From: Shewanella oncorhynchi
GTDB taxonomy: Bacteria > Pseudomonadota > Gammaproteobacteria > Enterobacterales > Shewanellaceae
Length of the DNA: 64,000 nucleotides
Assembly (NCBI RefSeq): GCF_012584455.1
Contig: NZ_JABAEB010000001.1
Coordinates: forward strand, 62,001 to 126,000
Reading direction: 5' to 3'
The translations under genes were made by a program, and so were the position numbers. Positions 1-8,021 of the stretch are shown here, one piece after another. The notes under the pieces were generated by a model. It was not told where the DNA came from and ran no database searches. It saw nothing but the letters and a program-made list of their open reading frames with translations. Each line of letters starts with the position of its first letter. The first letter of the stretch is position 1.

Positions 1-109
1 CTGATTGTAAATTAATGAATTTAGGCGCAGCTACTACGGCTAATACGCCAAGAATAATAATAACTACAACGAGTTCAATCAGGGTGAAACCAGCATTTTT
101 ATTTGGCAT
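1..109 (-). CDS. Type IV prepilin-like protein, N-terminal fragment (cut by window edge)
   Basis: The minus strand from position 109 reads ATG then [20 protein letters not shown], followed by [16 protein letters not shown] and the window edge. This is the type III prepilin signature: a short basic leader ending in Gly, then Phe-Thr-Leu-Ile-Glu with the conserved Glu at +5 of the mature protein, and a hydrophobic helix. PilD-type peptidase would cut after the Gly. MSHA pilins and type II secretion pseudopilins share this start, so the subclass cannot be decided from 36 residues. The remaining gene lies outside the window to the left. It is divergent from cydDC, separated by about 280 bp. Confidence 0.85.
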   Translation of the reverse strand, partial: MPNKNAGFTLIELVVVIIILGVLAVVAAPKFINLQS

Positions 110-177
110 AGATAGAGGACATTTAATACAAAGAGCTTCATGCTACCTAAGTTTTTAAAATCAGGCTAGTACTCGGT

Positions 178-303
178 AAAGTTCCGTTAACTCCTAGATT
201 TATTTATCTTTAGCTCGTTTTTGTGAGTCCGCTAGCAAAAGTCTGTGATAGGGTTTCATCTGTTGTAGATGCCTGCGATACTGCGTCCCTATCGGAACTT
301 TTT
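178..303 (+). promoter_or_regulatory. cydDC leader with nested and alternative inverted repeats
   Basis: Upstream of cydD the leader contains nested pairs: AAAAGT (237-242) with ACTTTT (297-302), GATAGGG (247-253) with CCCTATC (287-293), and CATCT (257-261) with AGATG (267-271). The 3' side, CGGAACTTT (293-301), is also perfectly complementary to AAAGTTCCG at 178-186, so two folds compete. This resembles an attenuator or antiterminator arrangement, but no T-run directly follows the inner stem and no known riboswitch family is recognised. Positions are read directly; function is inferred. Confidence 0.4.
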
Positions 304-388
304 AGCTGTTGCAAGCCCCTTAAACTGAGTTGTTATCGATAGTCGATCCCCGCTACGAGTCGCTTAATTGTTTTCTTGTTGGAGCACC

Positions 389-2338
389 ATGGATAAGTCG
401 TTAGAAAAATCCCTTCTTGTTTGGCTTAAAGCCCAGAAAAAAGCCTGTGGCCTGTTCCTTAAATTGTCGTTATGGCTTGGGATGATAAGCGCCGTCGCTA
501 TGGTGGCGCAGGCTTATATTATCGCGACGATTCTGGATGGCGTGATCATAGGGCAAGTTATACCGCTAACTGACAATGCCCAAACGGTCAGTTCCAGCGT
601 GAGTATTGATACCTATACACCTCATTTTATTGCGCTAATTGCCTTGATGTTACTGCGTGCCTTGCTGGCTTATGGGCGTGAACGCGCCAGTTTTGAGGCG
701 GGTAAGCGTCTACGTGGCCATATTCGCGCGGCAGTGATGGACAAGTTGACTAAGCTAGGTCCGGCATTTATTAAAGGTAAACCCGCAGGGAGTTGGGCAA
801 GCATAGTCTTAGAGCAAGTCGAAGATTTACAAGATTTTTATGCCAGATACCTTCCGCAAATTAGCCTTGCTGGTTTTATTCCCTTACTCATTTTAGCAGC
901 GGTATTCCCGATTAACTGGGCGGCAGGCTTAATCCTGTTACTCACAGCGCCATTAATCCCTATGTTTATGATCTTAGTTGGCATGGGCGCTGCTGATGCT
1001 AATCGCAAGAACTTCAGTGCGCTTGCAAGATTGAGCGGCCATTTTATGGATAGATTAAAAGGCTTAAGCACGTTGAAACTCTTCCACCGTGGTGATGCCG
1101 AGCTTAAGGTGATCGCTACTGCTTCGGAGGAGTTTCGTAGCCGCACTATGTCGGTGCTACGCATGGCATTTTTAAGCTCGGCAGTCTTAGAGTTTTTTGC
1201 CGCGGTATCGATTGCAGTATTGGCGGTTTACTTTGGTTTCAGTTACTTAGGTCACTTAGATTTTGGCTATTATGGCGCCCATGCCAATATTAGTTCAAGT
1301 ACAGATCCTGACATGGGCGGTATTCCTTTCAGCTTATTTACTGGGCTATTTATTCTGATTTTAGCTCCTGAGTTTTATCAACCGCTGCGCGACATGGGGA
1401 CTCATTACCATGCTAAGGCGCAGGCTATAGGCGCGGCAGAAGCTTTGATTACCTTGCTCGAACTTCCTGAACCTGAATTTGCCGGCCACGTCCGTATCAA
1501 TAGCATAGAGACGCTGAGTGCCGACAATCTTGAGGTGTTCAGTGTTGATGGTACGCGTTTACTTGGCCCGCTGAGTTTTGAGTTAAAAGAGGGTGAACGC
1601 TTAGCTTTAGTTGGTCCGAGCGGAGCGGGTAAAACCAGTTTACTCAACGCCTTATTGGGATTTTTACCCTACAAGGGCCATTTGTTGATTAATGGCCATG
1701 AGTTATCCGCATTAGACTTAGCCCATTGGCGACAGCACTTAGCTTGGCTTGGACAGGAACCGCAGTTATTTCACGGCACAGTGCGGGATAACGTTGCCTT
1801 AGCCGACCCAACTCTGCCCGACAGTCAAATTTGGCACTTGCTGGCAGAGGCCAATATTAGCGAGTTCGTTAAGGCGCAGCCATTGGGTTTAGATGCCCCA
1901 GTCGGTGAACAATCCTCCGGTTTATCCGTTGGCCAAGCTCAACGTATTGCTTTAGCAAGGGCGCTTGGGCAGCAGGCGAGTTTGTTTGTCCTTGATGAAC
2001 CCACAGCCAGTTTAGATAGCCAGAGTGAGCAGGCGGTGAGTTTTGCGCTGAATCGCGCCATGGCGGGTAAAATGTGCATTATGGTGACCCACAGATTAGA
2101 TCAGTTAGATCAAATGGATACTATTCTTGTGCTTGATAAAGGCTTGATAGTACAGCGGGGCGACTTTACCACTTTGTCTGACACACACGGCTTATTCCAA
2201 ACTTTACTGCGTGAAAATGTTGAGTCCGTGGCGGATATTGAACTTGTACCGTTATCGGCAAGCGCAAGTGAGACGCAGCTTGATAGTGACGCTCCACTCG
2301 ACATTGCCGCCGAGTCTACTAAAGGAGATGCCCAATGA
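389..2338 (+). CDS. cydD: CydD, ABC exporter subunit of the cysteine/glutathione exporter
   Basis: Membrane-fused ABC protein of 649 residues. CydDC moves cysteine and glutathione from cytoplasm to periplasm and is required for assembly of cytochrome bd oxidase and periplasmic cytochromes. The N-terminal half has about six membrane helices; the C-terminal half is the ATPase, with Walker A GPSGAGKTS, signature LSVGQAQRIALARAL, Walker B LFVLDEPTAS and the switch His in MVTHRL. The start at 389 is chosen because GGAG lies 5 bases upstream; the frame is open back to a TTG at 368. The stop overlaps the cydC start (ATGA), so the two subunits are translationally coupled. The acidic, low-complexity C-terminal tail of about 40 residues is less typical. 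Confidence 0.93.
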   Translation: MDKSLEKSLLVWLKAQKKACGLFLKLSLWLGMISAVAMVAQAYIIATILDGVIIGQVIPLTDNAQTVSSSVSIDTYTPHFIALIALMLLRALLAYGRERASFEAGKRLRGHIRAAVMDKLTKLGPAFIKGKPAGSWASIVLEQVEDLQDFYARYLPQISLAGFIPLLILAAVFPINWAAGLILLLTAPLIPMFMILVGMGAADANRKNFSALARLSGHFMDRLKGLSTLKLFHRGDAELKVIATASEEFRSRTMSVLRMAFLSSAVLEFFAAVSIAVLAVYFGFSYLGHLDFGYYGAHANISSSTDPDMGGIPFSLFTGLFILILAPEFYQPLRDMGTHYHAKAQAIGAAEALITLLELPEPEFAGHVRINSIETLSADNLEVFSVDGTRLLGPLSFELKEGERLALVGPSGAGKTSLLNALLGFLPYKGHLLINGHELSALDLAHWRQHLAWLGQEPQLFHGTVRDNVALADPTLPDSQIWHLLAEANISEFVKAQPLGLDAPVGEQSSGLSVGQAQRIALARALGQQASLFVLDEPTASLDSQSEQAVSFALNRAMAGKMCIMVTHRLDQLDQMDTILVLDKGLIVQRGDFTTLSDTHGLFQTLLRENVESVADIELVPLSASASETQLDSDAPLDIAAESTKGDAQ

Positions 2339-4086
2339 AAGTGCTGATCCCCTTTATTCGATTGTTCTCGCGCCAGTGGCTAATGATGTCCGTGGGCTTG
2401 CTGCTGACCATTATTACTTTGATGGCTGGCATAGGTTTACTGTCACTTTCGGGCTGGTTTCTTTCCGCTACCGCGGTCGCGGGTTTGACAATAGTCACGG
2501 CACAGTCCTTTAACTTTTTCACTCCCGCTGGCGGGGTACGTTTCTTATCAATTGCCCGAACCGCTAGTCGTTATGGCGAGCGTTTAGCGACCCATGAGGC
2601 GACCTTTAAGTTGCTGACTGAACTTCGTGTTTGGGCGTGGCGTAAACTCTTGCCGCTAAGTGCTAAAAATCTGCAGGGGCTACGCCGTGGCGACATGCTC
2701 AATCGCTTGGTTGCCGATATCGATACCCTAGATCACCTTTACCTGCGACTGCTCACGCCTATGGCAGCATCCCTTCTGATGACGGGGCTCTTGTATCTGT
2801 TTCTTGCTTGGTTCGATGCCAAACTTGCCCTGAGTCTTTGCTTATTCTTAGTCGCTGTTTGGCTGGTGATGCCACTGCTATTTTATCGCCTTGGACACGC
2901 GCCAAGCCGAACTATGCTCGAGACCAAGCGTCATTATCGGGTGCAGTTGTTGGATATGTTGCAAGGCCAAGCCGAACTTAGCCTATTTGGCGCGAACGAC
3001 AGATTCAGGCAGAAACTGAATGATGCTGAAATTGCACTTTTTCGTAGCCAAAGCGCGATGGCCAATATCACTGCTCTCAGCCAAGCCATGTTGATCCTCT
3101 CCACGGGCTCAGCCTTGATCATGATGCTTTATTTAGCCGCTCAAGGTGTGGGTGATGCCGTGCCGCCGGGGCCCATGTTTGCACTTATGGTGTTTGCGAC
3201 TATGGCCTGCGTCGAGATGATGATGCCGATCGCGGGCGCGTTTCAGCATTTGTCAGGCTGCGTATTGGCCGCAACGCGAATTAATGAAATCACCGAACAA
3301 AAGGCCGATATTCAATTTGCTGTCGATACTGGCCTGAGGGCAAAATCTGGCGCATTACAGATTGAAGATATCCACTTTGGTTATCGAGACGATCAAAACG
3401 TGCTGCAAGGTTTGTCCCTTGAGATAAAAGCGGGGCAAAAAGTCGCGTTACTTGGGCCAACGGGTTGCGGTAAGTCGAGCTTATTGACGCTGATTACCCG
3501 AGAATGGCAAGCGCAGCAAGGGCACATCAAGCTCGATGGTCATGCACTTTCAGAGTACAGCGAGCGCGGTCTTAGGGATGCGATTACTGTGATTAGTCAA
3601 CGCATCTATTTGTTTGCAGGTACTTTGCGGGAAAACTTAGTATTAGCCTTACCTGTTATCGAGGGCGAGAAACGCACGGCCCACGACGCACGCTTGATTG
3701 ATGTGTTACAGCGGGTTGGACTTGGCGCTTTACTCACGGGTGATAAGCCGCTGGATATGTGGATTGGTGAAGGTGGACGTCAGCTTTCGGGTGGTGAGCA
3801 GCGCCGAATTGGTGTTGCTAGGGCGCTGCTGCGTGATGCGCCGCTGTTATTGCTCGATGAGCCAACAGAAGGGCTAGATAAACGCACCGAGCGGGAAATT
3901 TTAAGTTTACTGTTTGAATTTGCTCAGGATAAAACCTTGCTGATGATTAGCCATCGTTTAACGGCTATGGCGAAGATGGATCAAATTCATTTACTCGGTC
4001 AGGGGAAGATTATTGCGTCTGGTACTCACCAGAGCTTAATTGAAGACAGTGCAGAGTATCAGGCCTTGTACCAAAGACTCGCTTAA
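2335..4086 (+). CDS. cydC: CydC, second subunit of the cysteine/glutathione ABC exporter
   Basis: A 583-residue fused permease-ATPase that pairs with CydD as a heterodimeric exporter in the inner membrane. The N-terminus MKVLIPFIRLFSRQWLMMSV leads into the first helix of a six-helix domain. The ATPase shows Walker A GPTGCGKSS, signature LSGGEQRRIGVARAL, Walker B LLLLDEPTEG and the switch His in MISHRL. Length matches the family (about 570-580). It starts inside the cydD stop codon. For a Shewanella-like host with many c-type cytochromes, thiol export to the periplasm fits the respiratory lifestyle. Confidence 0.93.
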   Translation: MKVLIPFIRLFSRQWLMMSVGLLLTIITLMAGIGLLSLSGWFLSATAVAGLTIVTAQSFNFFTPAGGVRFLSIARTASRYGERLATHEATFKLLTELRVWAWRKLLPLSAKNLQGLRRGDMLNRLVADIDTLDHLYLRLLTPMAASLLMTGLLYLFLAWFDAKLALSLCLFLVAVWLVMPLLFYRLGHAPSRTMLETKRHYRVQLLDMLQGQAELSLFGANDRFRQKLNDAEIALFRSQSAMANITALSQAMLILSTGSALIMMLYLAAQGVGDAVPPGPMFALMVFATMACVEMMMPIAGAFQHLSGCVLAATRINEITEQKADIQFAVDTGLRAKSGALQIEDIHFGYRDDQNVLQGLSLEIKAGQKVALLGPTGCGKSSLLTLITREWQAQQGHIKLDGHALSEYSERGLRDAITVISQRIYLFAGTLRENLVLALPVIEGEKRTAHDARLIDVLQRVGLGALLTGDKPLDMWIGEGGRQLSGGEQRRIGVARALLRDAPLLLLDEPTEGLDKRTEREILSLLFEFAQDKTLLMISHRLTAMAKMDQIHLLGQGKIIASGTHQSLIEDSAEYQALYQRLA

Positions 4087-4177
4087 GGTTTTGGATTTAA
4101 TCTTTTGGAATTAAGACGTTGGCGCTCAATATTATAAATAGCGATATATTTTACCCATTAAAAGCGGATATGAATCT

Positions 4178-4765
4178 ATGAACCCTGCGATGCCGGAAGC
4201 ATTAGCCCCACAAATTAATGCCCATTTTAATGGTAAGTTTGAGGTCGAGCTTAAATACCACTTACTGGATCGCCACGCTTTTTTCGCTGCCTTACAAATG
4301 AGAAATCCCGAGGTCATGCTCGAAGATAACCTTGAGCATGACTGTTACTTTGATCTGCCATCACAGTCACTTAAAGGTGAGCACAAGAGCTTGTGTATCC
4401 GTGAGATGCAGCCATCGGGGATAATGCTGTGGATAGTGAAAGGGCCAGAAAAAGACCGCTGTGAAGCCGTTAATATCACTGAAGCAACAAAAGCAAAAAG
4501 TATGCTGCAGACCTTAGGTTATGAATGCGTACTGGAAATTAAAAAGCGCCGCAGTATCTATTTTCTGGGTGAATTTCATCTAACAATCGATCATATCGAA
4601 GGTTTAGGGGATTTTGCTGAACTCGCGATTATGACCAATGATGAAACCCTGTTGCCTAAGTATGAAGTTCAATTGCAACAACTCGCCGTTGACTTAGGCC
4701 TAAGTGAAGTGCAGCGGGAGTGGTTATCCTATCGGCAGTTGCAGCAGGCTTTAAATAATAAGTAA
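4178..4765 (+). CDS. CYTH-domain protein, class IV adenylate cyclase-like (CyaB family)
   Basis: A 195-residue cytosolic protein with a single CYTH domain. The diagnostic ExExK motif is FEVELKYHL near residue 20, followed by the YFD strand, a CIRE strand, and the terminal block KKRRSIYFLGEFHLTIDHIE plus GLGDFAELA. This end block is typical of the CyaB branch (class IV adenylate cyclase or related tunnel triphosphatases), which bind triphosphate and two divalent metals inside an eight-strand tunnel. Whether it makes cAMP or hydrolyses a triphosphate cannot be told from sequence alone. It lies 91 bp after cydC, without a clear terminator between, so it may be read through. A second CYTH protein (YgiF type) lies at 17083. 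Confidence 0.78.
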   Translation: MNPAMPEALAPQINAHFNGKFEVELKYHLLDRHAFFAALQMRNPEVMLEDNLEHDCYFDLPSQSLKGEHKSLCIREMQPSGIMLWIVKGPEKDRCEAVNITEATKAKSMLQTLGYECVLEIKKRRSIYFLGEFHLTIDHIEGLGDFAELAIMTNDETLLPKYEVQLQQLAVDLGLSEVQREWLSYRQLQQALNNK

Positions 4766-5083
4766 TGGTTCAATCTTTTGGATTAACAGCTTGAGGCTTA
4801 ATAGCTTAAAGTTTCATCGCTTAAGTTTTATGGTTTACACCGCTAGATTTTGCCTAACCAATCCTTCGCAACAAACCGCTATGGCTAAGTTCAAATCCCT
4901 TTGAGCTTCACTGTCCATATCGCATTCACCGTTTGTTTTAACTCGCTATCGACGACTTAAACTTAAGCAGCGTACTTTAATTCGAGTATCACATTTCAAT
5001 TCAAACCACCTTTACAAATTCAAATTCAAACGGCTTACATACTGATTATTCAGTTTTATTTGCCGTTAGTTACTTGATGCGTT
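4766..5083. other. Gene-free AT-rich stretch
   Basis: About 320 bp between convergent genes, rich in short direct repeats (AGCTT/GCTTAA variants at 4788-4822 and AATTCAAA variants at 4997-5030). The 11-mer AATCTTTTGGA occurs at about 4099 and again at about 4772, just before and just after the CYTH gene. No open frame of interest and no clear terminator hairpin was seen. Confidence 0.4.
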
Positions 5084-5260
5084 TTAGCCTAAGCGTTGCG
5101 AAAAGGCGAGGTAGCGTTTAACTTCCGCTTCGGGGAATTTTAATTCGTCACCATCTTGAACACTTGAGAGTAAATTCTCCCGAGCGAAGCGTTTGATGGT
5201 CGCAGGTGTTTTATCTAGCATTTTGCACACTTCATCTAAGGTTAATAAGTTATCGCTCAT
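5084..5260 (-). CDS. Small excisionase/MerR-type helix-turn-helix protein
   Basis: A 58-residue protein, MSDNLLTLDEVCKMLDKTPA and onward, matching the HTH_17 (excisionase family) fold: a helix-turn-helix (LDEVCKMLDKTPATIKRFARE), then a wing region ending in FPEAEVKRYLAF. Such proteins bind DNA as small regulators; here there is no integrase or phage gene nearby, so an excision role is unlikely. The start at 5260 is chosen because GGGAGAG lies just upstream; the frame is open 20 codons further but that extension is hydrophobic and unlike the family. It follows the DUF599 gene in the same direction with a 93 bp gap. Targets are unknown. Confidence 0.75.
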   Translation of the reverse strand: MSDNLLTLDEVCKMLDKTPATIKRFARENLLSSVQDGDELKFPEAEVKRYLAFSQRLG

Positions 5261-5353
5261 GGCACTCTCCCAGTAATTCAATAGAAACACGACCCAAAGA
5301 GTATAGAACAATAATTCCAATCAAGATGACGCCAGCGGCCTAAACCGCCAAGG

Positions 5354-6097
5354 CTATGATTCTATTTTGTGGTTGCGGGCGGTTTCCCGCACTTGGCTCT
5401 CTATTTGGAGATGGCCTTTCGCTGCCGTGATCGCCAGAACGGCACGGGACTTGAATTCGCGGCGATATAAGGTTGCGACCACAAATAAGCTGGCCGAGAT
5501 AAAGAGTATAGGGTGTACAAACCAGCACAATACCGCCATTGAAAAGTAATAGGCACGTAAACCATAGTTATAGGAGTGTGCCGCTTGATCTTGCACTGTC
5601 GCCATTTGTCTTGCATAAGCTTTGAGATTGTCATTTGAGCCATCGGTGTCCAGAGGACCCGCGCCTATCATCACGTTCACAAAGCCGTATTGGCGCATTG
5701 ACCAAGTAAACTGGAAGAAGGCCATCACAAAAATGCCGACTAACAGAGCTAACTTGACTTGCACCAGCGCATGATTCGGTGGCGTAGCGAAGGGAATCGT
5801 CGCAATAACACTTTCTAGTCGTTCAACTTGTGCAAATAAGGTCAGTACACCCGCAAGCACAAACAGCGTGGTCGAGGCAAAAAAGGCAATATTTCGCTCA
5901 AGGTTGGCCAGTAGCGCCGCATCCCCCACACGCACGCCGCGGGTCATCACCTCAAGCATCCAGTAAATTCTATGCTTATGCAGACCACGGGCAATACAGT
6001 CGGTATCTCTCGCCTTGCTACGGGCAAAGGCGGTATAGCCAGCCCAAGAAACGATAAACCACACCAATGCAGAAATATCTAACAACGAAAATGTCAT
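5354..6097 (-). CDS. DUF599 family integral membrane protein
   Basis: A 247-residue inner-membrane protein with about four or five hydrophobic helices: LLDISALVWFIVSWAGYTAF near the start, NIAFFASTTLFVLAGVLTLF around residue 75, VKLALLVGIFVMAFFQF around 115, then YYFSMAVLCWFVHPILFISA and FVVATLY near 190-210. The cytoplasmic-like segment between helices carries QDQAAHSYNYGLRAYYF, typical of DUF599. Molecular function of the family is unknown. Start 6097 (ATG) has AAGG 5 bases upstream; a GTG two codons earlier is possible. It is divergent from the OmpA-lipoprotein operon. Confidence 0.8.
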   Translation of the reverse strand: MTFSLLDISALVWFIVSWAGYTAFARSKARDTDCIARGLHKHRIYWMLEVMTRGVRVGDAALLANLERNIAFFASTTLFVLAGVLTLFAQVERLESVIATIPFATPPNHALVQVKLALLVGIFVMAFFQFTWSMRQYGFVNVMIGAGPLDTDGSNDNLKAYARQMATVQDQAAHSYNYGLRAYYFSMAVLCWFVHPILFISASLFVVATLYRREFKSRAVLAITAAKGHLQIESQVRETARNHKIES

Positions 6098-6445
6098 AGC
6101 CACCTTAGTAAAATGTAATATGGGGAGAAAGAGAGAGATTAGTCATGTGTAGATTATGAGGTCTATGAAAGATTTGGTGCAACTGAGAAACGATTCCCAG
6201 TAATGATTTTTTTGCATAGTGATTGTGACTTCACATTAGGATAAAACTGTTTTATGACAACTCCTGTGTCAGTCGCTTAAATATCTTCGATATAAAGTTG
6301 CTCACAAATTTCAGCCTTAATTAATATTTTGGTTACATCAGTATCAACTTTAGATTGACTTTTTAGGGCTAATTCCTTCTAATCCTTAACTTAATTTATT
6401 GCATCTAAAATTCAATTTTGAATTTTTAAAAAGTTAGGGATGACT
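6098..6445. promoter_or_regulatory. Divergent promoter region, DUF599 gene and OmpA/vWA cassette
   Basis: About 350 bp of AT-rich sequence between divergent genes, so promoters for both must lie here. It contains the short palindrome TGTGACTTCACA (6224-6235), whose half-sites resemble CRP half-sites but are too close together. A run of A/T just before 6436 precedes the ribosome-binding site AGGGA for the start at 6446. No open frame or terminator was seen. Confidence 0.4.
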
Positions 6446-7999
6446 ATGAAGTCAAATTTGAAATCCATATCGCTCGCAGTTGCTGGCGTATTAGCGCTTA
6501 GCAGTTGTGCCATCACTCAATCTGTTGAAGATAATAAAGAAACTGTTATTGGTTGTGCTATTGGTACTGGTTTAGGTGTATTGATTGGGAATTATTTAGG
6601 TGGCAATGAAGGTATGCTTTATGGCGGTGCTGCTGGTGCTGCGATTGGTTGTACCGTTGGTTATGATTTTCAGCAAAAACGCGAAGCATTAGAACAGTTA
6701 GCGAAAACAGAAAATCTTGATATTCAATTTACTTCAATCAGCGCTTCAAAAGCATCAGATGAACAACAAAGTAGCTTACTGATCAGTTCAACCGAACAAA
6801 CCATGTCGAAGGAAGATTCAGAAAAGTACGCTAATTATCAAGTTGTGGGTATGGCTGCGACAGTTTCGAGTAATAGTGAAGTGATGTTTGCTTCTGGAGC
6901 TTCAGAGGCGACGCCACAAGCTAAACAAAAATTTCAAAAACTCGCCGCTATCTATAAAGACTCTAAACAAAACATTTTGATTACAGGTCATACAGATGCC
7001 AGTGGTGCTGAATCGTTAAATCAAGAGCTTAGCGAAGCGAGAGCGCGTTATGTGGCAACCCTCTTTAATCAAGCTGGCATTCCGACTGAGCGATTATTCT
7101 TCCAAGGAGCAGGGGAGTCACAGCCTGTTGCAGCTAATAGTGATGACGCTGGCAAAGCAAAAAATCGTCGAGTAGAAATTATTGAAATTGACGGTAAACC
7201 GGATCAATTACTGGCCTATTCATACAAACAGAAGGCAAATTTGAGTTATTTATCCCGCCGATCGCAGGATAAAGTGGCAGCAGCCAAGCCTACGACTCAA
7301 GTGGAAAAGCAGCCTACAACTCAGCCAAATAAACCGAGCACTTCACCAGCTCAAATACAAATGACGGAGTCGGAAATCGTCAAGTTACTTGAGCCAGTGA
7401 AACTGCAAAAAGCCTTGGTAGATTTTGGCGGTAAGAAAATGCTCGACCCATCGACAAACTTTACCCAGTTAGTGGGTGCTAAAAAAGAGAGCGGTTTTGC
7501 ATTATTTAGCAAGGCGTATGCATCTGAAGTCTCTAGCCTAAATTGCGCCGTTGAGGGACCGAGAGTCACGGGGGACGTGAAGAGTTTAGCCACAGGTGAG
7601 AGCTATAATCGTAAGGATTACAACACAGCAGATTATTTACCGGGTATGAATGGTACTGCTTGGGGTTATAAAGTGAATGGCCATTATATTGGTTTGACCC
7701 CTGTTGCTGTAATTAAGGACAGTGGCACGGCTGTTTCTGCGCCTAAAGTGAATATTTGGAAGAATTACAAAGGTTCAAGTAAAGATGATCCAAATTATCA
7801 GCTTACGAGCCATGTAGAGACTTATTATGGTGATAAAGGCTTGTTATATCGTGTTTTTACAACGGACAAAGACTCTCCTGTGCGCTGTATAGATGTGGTG
7901 ATGCCAATCGATCGTTCAGCGACCGCGATTGCTGGCAAGTTGTACTACGAGAAGAATAAAACGGTTTATGAAGCCGATTTTGAACCCAAATTGTTATAA
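6446..7999 (+). CDS. OmpA-domain lipoprotein with glycine zipper; first gene of an unnamed envelope cassette
   Basis: A 517-residue predicted outer-membrane lipoprotein. The signal peptide ends in the lipobox LALSSC (Cys21). Residues about 36-72 form a glycine-zipper segment (GTGLGVLIGNYLGG, GGAAGAAIGCTVGY). Residues about 140-250 form an OmpA/MotB-type peptidoglycan-binding domain, with VMFASG, ILITGHTDASG and GESQPVAANSDD followed by the NRRVEI end. A Pro/Thr/Gln-rich linker (about 275-310) leads to a C-terminal domain of about 200 residues that I do not recognise. Start 6446 is preferred over the ATG two codons upstream because AGGGA lies 5 bases before it. The next gene follows after 22 bp. 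Probable role: an anchor linking outer membrane and cell wall to the downstream partners (inference). Confidence 0.8.
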   Translation: MKSNLKSISLAVAGVLALSSCAITQSVEDNKETVIGCAIGTGLGVLIGNYLGGNEGMLYGGAAGAAIGCTVGYDFQQKREALEQLAKTENLDIQFTSISASKASDEQQSSLLISSTEQTMSKEDSEKYANYQVVGMAATVSSNSEVMFASGASEATPQAKQKFQKLAAIYKDSKQNILITGHTDASGAESLNQELSEARARYVATLFNQAGIPTERLFFQGAGESQPVAANSDDAGKAKNRRVEIIEIDGKPDQLLAYSYKQKANLSYLSRRSQDKVAAAKPTTQVEKQPTTQPNKPSTSPAQIQMTESEIVKLLEPVKLQKALVDFGGKKMLDPSTNFTQLVGAKKESGFALFSKAYASEVSSLNCAVEGPRVTGDVKSLATGESYNRKDYNTADYLPGMNGTAWGYKVNGHYIGLTPVAVIKDSGTAVSAPKVNIWKNYKGSSKDDPNYQLTSHVETYYGDKGLLYRVFTTDKDSPVRCIDVVMPIDRSATAIAGKLYYEKNKTVYEADFEPKLL

Positions 8000-8021
8000 G
8001 CAATGTGCTTAGGAGCGGTAA

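Noticed and set aside
237..303. Cyclic di-GMP (GEMM) riboswitch upstream of cydD
   Set aside because: None of the conserved GEMM core sequences is present; only generic stems are visible.
5084..5260. Excisionase of a mobile element
   Set aside because: No integrase, attachment site or phage gene nearby; surrounding genes are core.
6224..6235. CRP-like site TGTGACTTCACA
   Set aside because: The half-sites are separated by 2 bases rather than 6, so it does not fit the CRP consensus; kept only as a short palindrome.
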